Shown here: one piece after another, positions 9,242 to 19,641 of the stretch
Position numbering within the stretch: the first letter of the stretch is position 1
How the letters are laid out: each line of letters begins with the position of its first letter
Assembly (NCBI GenBank): GCA_010015675.1
Contig: ML977012.1
Location: forward strand, 296,565 to 319,369
Direction: 5' to 3'
From: Byssothecium circinans
Lineage: Eukaryota > Ascomycota > Dothideomycetes > Pleosporales > Massarinaceae
Length of the DNA stretch: 22,805 nt
Position numbers and translations under genes: made by a program
Notes under the pieces: model-generated
Seen by the model: only the letters and a program-made list of their open reading frames with translations
Database searches by the model: none
Told to the model about the DNA's origin: nothing

Positions 9242-12200
9242 ATGGAGGCTCAAAAGACAGCAGATGGTTCGGCAGGCAGACTAGAGACGTCAAAGGTGGC
9301 CATGGCTGAGGAGACTTCGACACAATACAAACCTCCAACCTGCGAAGATGTTCGGGCGAGCCCTAAACAACAGAAAGAGGAACAGGACGACTGGGGTTCA
9401 TTTGCCAAAGACAAGAAGAAAAAGAATGAAGGCGCTGCTGCTGTTGAGGAGACTCCAGAGCCTGTCGTAGTTGAGAAGCCAGCTGATGATGGCTGGGATG
9501 ATTGGAGAACGACAACCACCAAGAAGGGCAAGAAAGCGAAGAAAAGCTCAATATCTGCAGCTGTTTCAGAACCGCTAATTGTTCCTCTACTAGGTCCGAA
9601 CAGCGTAGATCTGTTAGGTAAGTTAACACATGCATTCCTAGGGTTTCTGAGTTCAACCTATTCTTATGGTTTCTGCAGCGAAAAAGAACCGAAAACTCGA
9701 CATTATTGTGGGTGGTGAAGCACCCGCTCCACCATCATCGTCATCCAGACCATCAAGCGTGACATGGTCAATCCCTCCTGCATCCAAGACAACGCAGTCA
9801 GATGCCCCAACTCGAGTCTCTCAGGCTACAACCGCCGTCGCTGCTCAATCTCGAATCAGAATTGACCCCTCTGGAAGTGACGTAGCAGGCACTGAAAGTC
9901 AACAAACTACATCACCTCCTCGCGGACTTCTTCGTAGACGATCAAAGTCACCGCAGTCGAGACCCCCGATGGGACCACAACACACTGCGCACACTTGTAG
10001 TGAAGAGGATGACGATGAGTGGCTTCACCTCGAGGACGAGATTACACCATGGGACAGTGCCTCAAGACCGCGTCAGACGGCAAGGCCGAGGACAACAAGA
10101 CCCCCAGTAGTTCCACCTTCACAGTATATAAGACCCACGCGGGAAACAAGCACATCTAGAGAAGGTCAACGGACACCGCGTCGACGCCCACATGTAGTGA
10201 AAGTTGGCCATGGAACCATAGAACCACTACCAACTTATCCGCCGTTTTCCATGTATCCTGGTTACGATTTTCCGTATATGTCGATGCCGCCACGGCCATA
10301 CCCAGGTCCATATATGGGTTCCGTACCAAAACCATTTTCGCCATACGTCCCCTCAATGATTTCTGGAACTACCGCAGTGCCGACTCCTCCAGAACTGCCA
10401 TTCCAACGCTATCCTTCTCCACCACGGCGACGAAGGACACCCTCGCCACCGCCTGCCCCAGCCCCAGCCCTAGCCCCTCCTCCAACACCTGCACCCTCTC
10501 TTCCGCCTCCCCCACCGCCTCCTCTGGCTGCACCAGAACCGTCACAATCGACAAGGGACCTGGATCCTATCGCTCTTGTGGAATCTTATCTGGAGGCTTT
10601 GAAGGAAAGTAAAGAGAAGGAGCTGTTGGATGCCAATCGTATCCTTTCATGGATCGACCGACGCTCAAGGTATGGACCTCTGAACAGCTGAGCCTTGTTT
10701 AAGTAACTTGATGTAGTTCCCAAAGCGAATCTGCACATGGGCCAGACGTCGAATCTTTCCAGATCCGAGATGACGAGTCGGAAATCTCTGATAGCCGTGC
10801 GGCTTCCATAGTTACTTCTTACGCAAGAATCCCAGCACTCGCTCAGTCAACCTTTGAACCCCCGACGCCGCAAGCCAGTCTCCAAAGGCAGACAGCGCGG
10901 AGGCAAACATCGGAGAGGCTGCTGGAGGAATCTACTGAAAGCTCGGCGAGAAGTTTATACTCTGACAACACAGTTCGTCCGTACAATCCTTCAAGTTCCA
11001 TGACCACAGGCGATCTCTCGAAGACACTCGACTGTAGCCGCACCATACCACAGAATAACATCAACCATGCGAATGACGGGGTAACGGCAGAGAACCCAAC
11101 TGAGACAAGCATACTACAGGAAATTGACGCTTTGCATCAAGATGTCACTGCCATAAAACGACAACTGGTGAGGCTTCTTGTTCTTGGGATTATTGCGCTT
11201 TGCTGATCCTGTGCAGAATCGCAAAGACGTAGGTTGGCTAAGCTCAACTGTCTCGTCAACTTACACTCGTTGGAAGAGACATTTTCGAAAAGGCCCACGC
11301 CCAGGAACACAACGTCTGGAATGGACATGCGTGAGTTTCGTCTCTCCTTAGAAGGCATCTCGGAGCTAATGATTTCAGGAATGTGGTGATGACCTTTTTG
11401 CGGACCTGCCCATCTCGAACAGCGCCCAGTATCAGCAGATGCTAGCATCCTTGACCAAGCTGGCCCCAAGCGCTCGACCAGCCGGCCACGGATTTACCAC
11501 TCCATCCGACCTCGAGTCTGGTGCAGCTAATTCAAGTTTTTCGTCTCTCCAGTCGAGCCAAAACAGCCTCAGCAGCAGTGGTAAACCGCCCGCCTCAAGT
11601 GCTGGCTCCGGGAGCACATATATCGGATCCAGCAGCTCGCGAAGCTTAAATCTTCAACCAGAAGGCCTCTTCGCAATACCCAAATATCTCGAACTATGTG
11701 TCAACGTAGGAAAATACGAAACAAAACTGGCGGAGATACAGGTTGTATCTACTAGCTCGAGTAGCTCTGCTATTTGTACCGACGCCCATCTCTTCCGCAA
11801 AATTTACGATCGTTACTTCGCACTTCGGAGGCATACCTGGAGTCGCTTCCTGTACCGACCTGTCGGGATCAAATTCGTTCACTTCGGCGTCCAGGCCGGG
11901 CACAGAGTGGGCTTTTTCGCGGGCAGCCCTCTGCCATCCGAAGATGTCATCGCATCTAAACGCTACGAGTACAACCTCCAACCGCCGGTGCCACCGCCTA
12001 TCGACTCACGCACATTTCTACACTACTTCTGGAAACATAGTACTCACTCACAAAGTACTAGTGCGCGGTACGTCGACCGACTTCCGAAGAAGCTTGGCCA
12101 GAGTTTGATATGGGAGCTTGGGACTGATGAACTTCGGGAAGGATGGGGAATCCACATCTTGGAAGGGCCGAACAAAGCTGTGATATGTTGGGCGCTATTA

Positions 12201-12365
12201 GCAGTTCTAGCAGCGAGCTTCGGGGTCTCCTTAGGGTACGATTTGATTATGAGATCCGGGGATAGCGGGTTCGCAATTGGGCAGTGGATGGTTGCTACGT
12301 TGACGGTTTCCCTATCAGCATTGTATTTCAGCTTAGAGGACGAAGTGAATTCGAGCTATGACTGA
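9242..12365 (+). CDS. Large fungal protein of unknown function with two C-terminal membrane segments
   Basis: Exons 9242-9617, 9679-10669, 10717-11167, 11217-11330 and 11379-12365 give 972 residues; all intron phases agree and introns are 47-61 bp with GT...AG ends. Residues 1-110 are charged, with Trp-Asp motifs (DDWGSF, DDGWDDW) and a Lys-rich patch. Residues 126-415 are Ser/Pro/Arg-rich and disordered, including a proline run at about 362-412. A helical segment follows (420-456). The conserved part is C-terminal: an EWTCECG motif (641-647, split between exons 4 and 5), YLELCVNVGKYE (747-758), RLPKKL, GWGIHILEGPN, then two membrane helices at about 911-931 and 942-962. This order resembles a group of uncharacterised fungal membrane proteins, which I know only as a pattern. 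Function unknown. The disordered front could be a separate neighbouring gene, but splice continuity argues for one gene. Confidence 0.82.
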
Positions 12366-12580
12366 ATGGGTTTATAGATCTAAGAAGCAGAGGGCCTTAT
12401 TGCAAGGACACACCTTCTTAACTAACTTAAAATAAAATAGTAGTATTAGGCTAGAAGGTCTATACTCACTTCCTATAATTTAATTGAAAATACCTAGTTA
12501 TACTAAATACAGTTATTTTTAAAGTATAACATAAAGCACTACGAAGATAGCTATACTACTAAGATTGCCTTGAATATTCA
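12366..12580. other. AT-rich spacer, possible RIP-degraded sequence
   Basis: A stretch dominated by TA, TTA and AAT words with no ORF. It sits where the C-terminal part of the neighbouring hydrolase relic (catalytic Asp and His region) would be expected. It may therefore be a mutated insertion or a deletion scar. No repeat partner is visible in the window. Confidence 0.4.
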
Positions 12581-13275
12581 TGGCCATCTCTGTTGGGCCG
12601 TGGAGAAACCTTCACAGTATTTTAGCGGGCCTGTTGCGAAGAGCTCTGAAGGACCGTACCTAGAATCCAACAGTAAGCCTTTGTTGAATGGATAGAACTT
12701 ACATGGTTCGCTAAACCGTAGAATCTTCCTCCAAGTGACGCAACGCCGTCAACACACCCGTAGGCCACGGGTCCAGCCTGCAGAGAGGTCGCTGTCGAAA
12801 TCATGGTCACGGTGGCATTCCTCAAGATCCCGCTGAATACCCTCAGGGAGGAGCTTCATGATCTCTTGCTCGCCCTTCAGCATCAACGGTATACTCGCCG
12901 GTGGATTGGCCAAGATGACTTTGCGTAAACCCACTGGCTGCCTCGCCGCATACACTCCGCCCATCATACCTCACCAGCTTTGCCCGAGGATACGAAAGCC
13001 GTGCTCTCGTATTCCAAGGAAACCGGTTAGGTTCTCCAGCTCATGGATGAAGAGATCGACCGTCCAGAATGTTTCATCACCTGCTTTTTCACGTAGTCGG
13101 GTGGAGTTTCCGCAGCCTACTTGGTCGTAGAACACGATGGTGAGGTTGCACTTGCCGTGCAGGCCGATGAGCGGGAGGAGGTATTCATGGGCTGCGCCGG
13201 GACCGCCGTGTAGGGCAATCAGAGGAATTCCGTCATTGAGTTCTCCGATTATTTTGTACCATGTCTCGCAGGTTG
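12580..13275 (-). pseudogene. Proline iminopeptidase-like alpha/beta hydrolase relic (peptidase S33 family)
   Basis: Read leftward from about 13275, the sequence gives a recognisable Abhydrolase_1 core: WYKIIGEL, the oxyanion motif HGGPG, YDQVGCGNS, then the nucleophile elbow GQSW followed by a TGA (plus-strand 12971-12973) where the family has Gly. Reading resumes with GMMGGVYAARQP. A frameshift follows near 12790, then remnants of HLEED, TVY-like and GPSEL/FATGPLK sequence, ending at about 12580. No start codon joined to the core was found, and the C-terminal third with the catalytic Asp and His is missing. Intact relatives release N-terminal Pro or hydrolyse amino-acid amides in the cytosol. 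This copy is dead. Confidence 0.82.
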
Positions 13276-13997
13276 TGGCAGCTATTATGTTGAGGTATTA
13301 TTGTCGGAAAATCTTCCCAATGGGAGTAGAGTCAAAGCGATGAAGTACGTGGCGAGTGATGATGTTATATGCGATGATAGAAAGCGGCACCCTAATTGGT
13401 CTCTGTAGACGCAAGAGATGTGGTAGTTGATGCGGCACAGTTAAATGAGCCTGGATTACCCCGCACTCAATCGATAGTGTTAAACCGGATGCGGTCGTAC
13501 GGAATCGCAACATTGTTGTGCTCTGAGAACACGCACATGGCGAGGCGGATGCACGAATCGTTTAAGATATGTGGATGCTTGGTGTTGGAAGACGCAATCA
13601 TTGCAATTGGCAAACACGAGGAGGTAGAAGAGGTGACGAGGGTTGCATGACGTGCTGGCGAACTTTGCTTGAGCGAAAGTCGACATTAATACACAAGGTT
13701 AAAGGTCGTGTATGGAGGTTGACGTTGCACGTGATTAATTGATGACCTCACGTGCGTCTCATCTCGGAATACTCGCGATCAAACCTTGAAACGGCACCTT
13801 CCCCACTCTGTCCCGGCATCTCGACGACCCGCACGCGCCGCCACCCTACAGTCGCAATCGCCAGCTTACCTTCACTCAGCTGCCTACTTGTAAAATTGTA
13901 AATATACATGTACGCCCCGTGGCCCTGAGCGAACCACCAGGCCATCTGCATTCACCGAGCTGCGTGCACTGCACCCACATCGCGACTGTGCCTCACC
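13276..13997. other. Upstream region of the P450 gene
   Basis: No convincing gene; overlapping small ORFs on both strands lack motifs. The N-terminal part of the hydrolase relic may lie degraded at the left edge. The right part should contain the P450 promoter. Confidence 0.35.
13728..13754. promoter_or_regulatory. Pair of CACGTG boxes upstream of the P450 gene
   Basis: CACGTG occurs at 13728-13733 and 13749-13754, about 245-270 bp before the P450 ATG. CACGTG is the core site of bHLH regulators. A role here is inferred from position and pairing only. Confidence 0.35.
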
Positions 13998-15672
13998 ATG
14001 GCGTCTGATGAAAGCATCTTTCTGCACCATCTCACCTGGAGCAACATCTTCGGCGCCTTTCTGACCTACGTTATCGTCAGTCTGGCCGCCAACTTCTTCT
14101 TCTCCCCCAAGTACCCGACCTCGATCCCCTGGGTTGGCTATGGGAAGTCGCCTGTTGGGTCTTTGCGCAATACTTTCGCCGGCTTCACACAGAGCAAATC
14201 ATGGATGCAGACTGGGTACAATTTGTACAGCAAGCAGGGCAAAACATTCGTCTTACCCTCTATGCTGGGCGCGTCGGCCCAGACCGTGATCCCCAGGAAT
14301 CAAATGAGCTGGATGCTGGACCAGCCTGATCACGTGCTGAGTACGAGCGCGGCACACTACGATACTTTGCACGGCGATTACGTGTTCGTGGCCAAGAAGT
14401 GTCTACAGGATCCGTACCACGAGCACGTCGTACATAAGAATCTTGCCCGCAACCTCAACCATGTAATCCCAGATCTGGACGACGAGGTCGGTCGGGATGT
14501 GGACGAGCTTCTGGGAACTGACACCGAGACGTGGACCAAGATCGACCCGCTGGACGGCATGATGATGAAAATTATCCCCAAGATTACGAACCGTATGTTG
14601 GTCGGCGAGCCCCTGTGTCGCAACAAAGACTATCTGGATAACATGCTTGGCTTCACCATGGATGTGATGAAAGCCTTCTTGCTCTTCTCCGTGATGCCGC
14701 AGATCCTGCATCCCATCATCGGCCCCATCTATGGTCTGGCGCCAAAGTACCACTACTGGCGCACGTGTCGATCGAGTGTCCCTCTCATCAAGCAGCGTCT
14801 GTCTGACATCCGGAAGAAAGACGCCAGAGACCCAGAGTACAAAGGATGGAAGGAGCCGAACGACTTCATCACCTGGATTATTCGGACGGCCATGGCGGAG
14901 GGCAGGCACGACGAGTTGGAGCCCCGCACAATAGCACTGCGCATCCTGCCGCTGAACTTTGCCAGTATCCACACGACGGCATTGACCGGCTCAGCCACTC
15001 TCCTCGATGTCCTTTCCAGCCCGCCTGAAGTTGTTGAGAGCCTGCGCGAAGAAGCGCTTCGCATCTACAAGGCGCACAACAACAAGTGGACGAAAGCGGG
15101 CCTGTCCGCCATGTATCGCACAGACTCGGCGATCCGCGAATCGCAGCGCTTCTCCGCCTTTGCACTTTCCTTTGTGCATCGCAAAGTCATGGTCAAGGAG
15201 GGTATCATGTCGCCGGAGGGCGTACATCTAGCGTACGGCACAATTCTGGCAGCCCCGTGGATTTCTCTCGCAGGCGACGACGAGTTCTATGAGAAGCCCG
15301 AAGTGTATGACGCCTTCAGGTTTTCGAGAGAGCGAGAGCGGTACGAGGGGCTGAGTGCGGGGGAGAAGGCCAAGGAGGACGGACTGAAGCTCAAGCAGAC
15401 TGGTCTGGTCACTACCAACGACCGGCATTTACCCTTCGGTCACGGACGACATGCTTGGTGAGTGGTCTTTCTTTTGTATATCGACTGTATGTTAACCTGC
15501 GAGCAGTCCTGGCCGTTTCTTCGTGGCGCACGAACTCAAGATGATGATCGGGCATCTGCTTATTCATTACGATATTAAGCCGCTTAAAGAAAGGCCGCAG
15601 CCGATGTGGGTAGGGAGGACTCAAGTGCCCCCAAAGGCGTGTCTTGAGATCCGGAGGCGGAAGATCGTATGA
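13998..15672 (+). CDS. Cytochrome P450 monooxygenase
   Basis: Exons 13998-15457 and 15507-15672 give 541 residues, a normal P450 length. The 49-bp intron (GTGAGT...CAG) splits the codon of the haem-ligating Cys487: TG before it and T after it restore FGHGRHAC-PGRFF (haem loop from 480). An N-terminal membrane anchor lies at about 15-35, followed by the Pro-containing hinge YPTSIPW. The I-helix reads NFASIHTT (320-327) in place of the usual AGxDT, as in several fungal P450s. The K-helix ExxR is ESQR (381-384). The protein would sit in the ER membrane and use NADPH-P450 reductase to oxidise a lipophilic substrate. The family and substrate cannot be named from sequence alone. The ATG has a good context (CACCATGG). 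Confidence 0.95.
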
Positions 15673-15702
15673 TCGTGTGATGGTTATGTGCGTCGTGTAT
15701 TA

Positions 15703-16287
15703 TTATCGTTTTGCATCTGTAGTCCTGTGGTTGTCCCCTTGCTTCTGCAGCAACGGACTGATCGTAGCCTTTAGTGATTTGGTTGATGTATTGTTGGTAC
15801 ACGTATTTTGTTGTACGGGCCTAATATACCCATCTGTCATAAATAGCAATATGACGATTCTCATTATATTGCGGATGGTGTATGCCATGATTGAATGTTC
15901 GCCAGACGCGCGGCTTGGCCTCGATTCGTCACCTATCTCATTTGATAGGCTCTTGGGTGTAAAGATTGCGGGGAGACCGGAAAGGCATTGCAGGACCTGT
16001 AAAGAGTTGTGAGAATTTTTCGCTGGAACGTACGAGATCATTCTTGCTAGGTTCTCGCTCGAATTTTCCGGGATCAATTGGTTGATTTGCATGCGCAACC
16101 ACTTGGAGGGACACCTCAGGTCGTGCGTGTTCTCCAGCCCGGCAATTGAGAGGATGCTATCGAGCAGCACGTCGAGAGGCGCGGTGCAACTGCTAGCTCC
16201 AGAGGTTGGGGTGGGGGAGATGGTGACGGTGGCGGTTGTCGTCGACTTTTGGGAAGGTGCCGAGTTATCGTGCCATGGGCCGGTCAA
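15703..16287 (-). CDS. Doubtful hypothetical protein (194 residues)
   Basis: A minus-strand ORF from the ATG at 16287 to the stop at 15703, tail to tail with the P450 gene and 30 bp beyond its stop. The N-terminal 35 residues are Thr/Ser-rich. A middle part (LDVLLDSILSIAGLE, QINQLIPENS) could be helical, and one hydrophobic stretch (IRIVILLFM-like) lies near the C-terminus. No family recognised. It is one of the longest otherwise unexplained ORFs in the window, but codon-level support is lacking and it may be chance. Confidence 0.25.
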   Translation of the reverse strand: MTGPWHDNSAPSQKSTTTATVTISPTPTSGASSCTAPLDVLLDSILSIAGLENTHDLRCPSKWLRMQINQLIPENSSENLARMISYVPAKNSHNSLQVLQCLSGLPAIFTPKSLSNEIGDESRPSRASGEHSIMAYTIRNIMRIVILLFMTDGYIRPVQQNTCTNNTSTKSLKATISPLLQKQGDNHRTTDAKR

Positions 16288-16499
16288 GGAAAGGCAAGAC
16301 CACCTTATTCATCCCCAAGCTTCCGAATCCTTTTTGCTCTTCCTTGTTGTACCTGGGTTGCACTCGCGGGGGGTTATTCAGTTGTTCTTGTGCATGCGCC
16401 CGTTCCCTCGGCCGCTCGATTTGGGTGTTGGCCCGCGGTCGTTCTGATGTGAATACAAAACCACGGTACATGTAGGGTGCAGGCGCCCGCTGTCACTCT

Positions 16500-16556
16500 C
16501 ACGTGTCAATCTCCCTCCGGGCAGTCCCCGCTCCACGTGACTTGCTTATATAATAC
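16500..16556 (+). promoter_or_regulatory. Promoter-like block with two CACGTG boxes and a TATA-like site
   Basis: CACGTG at 16500-16505 and 16534-16539 is followed by TTATATAATA at about 16546-16555. The order suggests rightward transcription, perhaps of the rhodopsin-domain gene with a long leader (its ATG lies about 870 bp downstream) or of an unrecognised gene in between. Confidence 0.35.
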
Positions 16557-17425
16557 TGAATCTCATTCTGATCTTTCCACTGGTGTCTCGGAAACCGTTC
16601 TACATCAAACCCACATATCACTTTTATAATTTCAAATTCCGAATTTCTCGATCGATCCCTGGCCTTGTTGCTTTCCACATGTACCGCGCTTCTTCGGGTA
16701 AAGCTTTTGGCGCTGAGGCGAAGCCTACGTACCATGGTACATTTCAACCCATCTGAAACCCACCTCATACGCGATGAGATTCAAAAACCCGGGAACCTTG
16801 CACTGCACCATGCGAACGCCTACTACTGTCAGTTTCGTTGGCAGATGTCAGTCACTGTTTTTCTCCGAGGATAACGTGTGGGAATGACATTCACTGTGTC
16901 GAGCGCGTTGCTGCCATTGCTTCATCGCTTCGTCCCATTAGCTTTAGATACAATCGAACGCCCTTGTATCTCGCTATGTGCCTGCTCTCCAGCTTACAGC
17001 GCTGCCTTCCTCGATATCCGCATACCAACTCATCCCGATGAAGACGTTTGCTGTTTGACTAGCAATGGTTTGCAGCGGTCACTGGGTGCATTGCTCGGCT
17101 ATGCCTACGGAAATTGTATCGTAGACGACATATCACTGACTCGGCAGCGTCGCGGCCGTTCCTCACTTGCATCTGATGGGCTTTGCGTTTGTGATTACCT
17201 GTGGGGCTTGCATCACCATCGCCAACCTGGTTTCACAAGCTATAACCGGTCCCGCAAGGAGAGCAGGACTCGATGGCTGCGAGAAGACTAGGACCATGAC
17301 TACAACACTGTTATACAGACGCTGAAGACCCCGTTTCTCCAGCGACCGCCTTATCGATTGTGATTCACATCGATATCGATTACCGAATTCTTCACCCGTC
17401 GCAGCGAGTCTGCGAAGAATGCGGC

Positions 17426-18726
17426 ATGGCCGACAACAGAGCTTTCCCTCTTGATCCAAAGTATGGGCCAGGCGCTGAAAAGGCTCGACAAGATGCCGCT
17501 GTGGGAGTGTCGGTCGCCATGACTGTCATTGGGAGTACGCTGCCCTTCTACCATAGCGCGAATGCATCTGACTGTTAGCAGTGGTGTTTGTTGGCCTCCG
17601 AATGTACACGCGCGCCTACATCGTTCGGAACATGGGCATGGAAGACTGGACAATGCTGGCGGCGGCTACTTTGACGCTAGTCTTCTTGTTGCAGTTCATC
17701 ATTGGCGCGGAGAAGTACAAGGTGGGGTTCAGCGGCATGTCAATTACACCCACCGAGATGATAGAGAGTGGCAAGGTACGTCTATCATACCTAGAGACGA
17801 GGACATGCTAACTAGTTGCAGTTGGGGCTTTCAACAATCGTCGTTTACAAGGCCACTGTGACTTTGATCAAGATGAGCATCTTGATGATTTACCTCAGAC
17901 TAGGTTTGTTCAAGCCCCGAGCATGTCATGTGCGACACTGACAGATTGCAGCCGTGACGAGGATGTTTACTTGGCTATGTAAAGGAAGCATTGCTCTTCT
18001 CGTCGTCTACCAGGTTGTCGTCATCATGGTAGTACCTCTAGAATGTACGCCGCTACGTAAAGCGTGGGACTACTCTGTGGAGGGCCATTGCATTGACACG
18101 GCTCTCTTCTATTACAGTATACATTTACCACTTCCCTAAGCAAATAAACAATGCTGATGATTACAGTCACAACAGCCTTCCATATCGTCATGGATATCTG
18201 GATCCTTTTTCTCCCTTACAAGCTCATCTTCTCCATTCCGCGCCCCTTGCGAGAAAAGCTTGCCGTCTATTCCGTATTTGGTCTCGGTTTCTTCGGCACC
18301 ATTTGCTCCATCGTGCGATTTCATTACCTGGTCGTCGTGAACAACTCCCAAGACCCCTCCTACGACTCGCTTCCGATAAGTACATGGTCCGTCATTGAGA
18401 TCAATGTGGGCATTGTATGCGCAACCATGCCAACTCTTCGTCCCCTCTTCTCTATAGCGCAGCGCAACCGCACCAAGCAGGCACTCCAAATCACTAACCA
18501 AGCGAAGCCACAGAAGACAGACAAGAAGAGGGCTGGTCTACTACAGGCAAAAGAAATGTTCATCACGATCACGATGGGGACATTTAAAGGGAGTAAGAGT
18601 TCTGATATGTCATTGAGCCTGCAGGAGGAATTTGACCGTTTGCCCGATCGACCGCCACCGGTTCCGCCAAAGGATGTGAAAACTCCGATGATTTCTAGTC
18701 CTGAAATGACGTATCGAAAGTTCTGA
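17426..18726 (+). CDS. Seven-helix fungal rhodopsin-domain membrane protein (PTH11-like group)
   Basis: Exons 17426-17534, 17582-17775, 17822-17903, 17952-18116 and 18167-18726 give 369 residues. The four introns (46-50 bp) have GTACGC, GTACGT, GTTTGT and GTATAC donors and AG acceptors, with consistent phases. Seven hydrophobic helices are seen, the first at about 24-45 (AAVGVSVAMTVIG...) followed by LRMYTRAYIV and GMEDW, which are hallmarks of the fungal rhodopsin domain. Other hallmarks are ECTPLRKAW...GHC in an extracellular loop, FHIVMDIWILFLP, and WSVIEINVGIVCATMP. The cytoplasmic tail is basic, with a PPPVPPK SH3-ligand-like motif at about 346-352. The family includes PTH11-like candidate receptors, but for most members, including this one, ligand and role are unknown. 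The start at 17426 was chosen for its typical short polar N-terminus; an in-frame upstream ATG at 17360 exists. Confidence 0.9.
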
Positions 18727-19641
18727 ACGACTCAAATATTGGCGTATTCCTTTTTTTTTTTTTTTTTTAAACATTCATGACATGTACTATAACGACCTCG
18801 AAGCCGATATCGACTGACGATCAAGAAGAACCTAGCGCACTGGGAATTGTTGAATGTTGTACCATCACGATGGCAAGACGAAGGCTCATCATGGCTGGCA
18901 TCAGCAGGGCCGGACAGCCCTACAAGGCTGACAGACTCCCAACGATGTCGCATTGCCGAGCCGCTGCAGTCAACCTACAGAAGCCAATGCTTGCTTCGGC
19001 AAGAGGTCCTGTCTTCACTCGCACACGTGTTGTCCAATGAAGAGCATGGCAACATGGGAACTGTCCTTTTGTCCTCCTTCCACCTTTCACCTTTTCCGTC
19101 AACGATTCAAAGTATATATTTCGTTAGTCATCCGTTTAGCGCGCTTGTACATTAAGTATCAATCATGTTATTTTGCGGATACTCCATCCATATCGTCTAG
19201 CCCTCGTCCCGGTTAAGTTAAATTAACCTTGGCAAACATTCCTTTTGAGTATTTTGTGCGTGACGTGCGCGCAAAAAACGCCCGGTTTAGCTCACGTCCA
19301 TACGGTGATCTGGTACAAGGACGCCGACACAGCCTCTTCCTTCACGATCTGATTGGCCGATAGCCCAACACTCCTCCCAATACGAGATTTGCAGCGGAGT
19401 ATGTGTATCGAGAAAGAATGCTGTGTGCGCCTTGATTGGAGTTGCTATGCGTTTATTTATATGCACGCACGCATCCTCCGTTGTACGCGGTGCTTGTGCT
19501 TTGGTGGTATCATTTGTCAGGGCCTGAAGTCCATCAATGAGTCTTAAAGAAACACACGAGGGCCATTTAGTAACGCACTATCAGACAGCCTCCTAAGTCT
19601 TTGACCAAGCGTGATAAACTGAGCCATACACCCTCCTCACC
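18727..19641. other. Gene-free stretch with poly-T tract and a transposon-end-like fragment
   Basis: A run of about 19 T lies at 18751-18769, just past the receptor stop. Overlapping ORFs of 60-100 codons show no motifs. Bases 19263-19289 resemble the transposon-type end at 22533-22550 (see findings). CACGTG occurs at 19024-19029. Confidence 0.35.

Larger units (their letters stand above)
15673..17425. other. Region between P450 and rhodopsin-domain genes
   Basis: It holds one doubtful minus-strand ORF (15703-16287), a promoter-like block (16500-16556) and a Cys-containing plus-strand ORF (16878-17291) whose pattern faintly recalls CFEM. No other gene is supported. Overlapping short ORFs at 16080-16480 have no motifs. 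Confidence 0.35.

Noticed and set aside
14403..14972. 189-codon minus-strand ORF
   Set aside because: Antisense shadow of the P450 coding exon.
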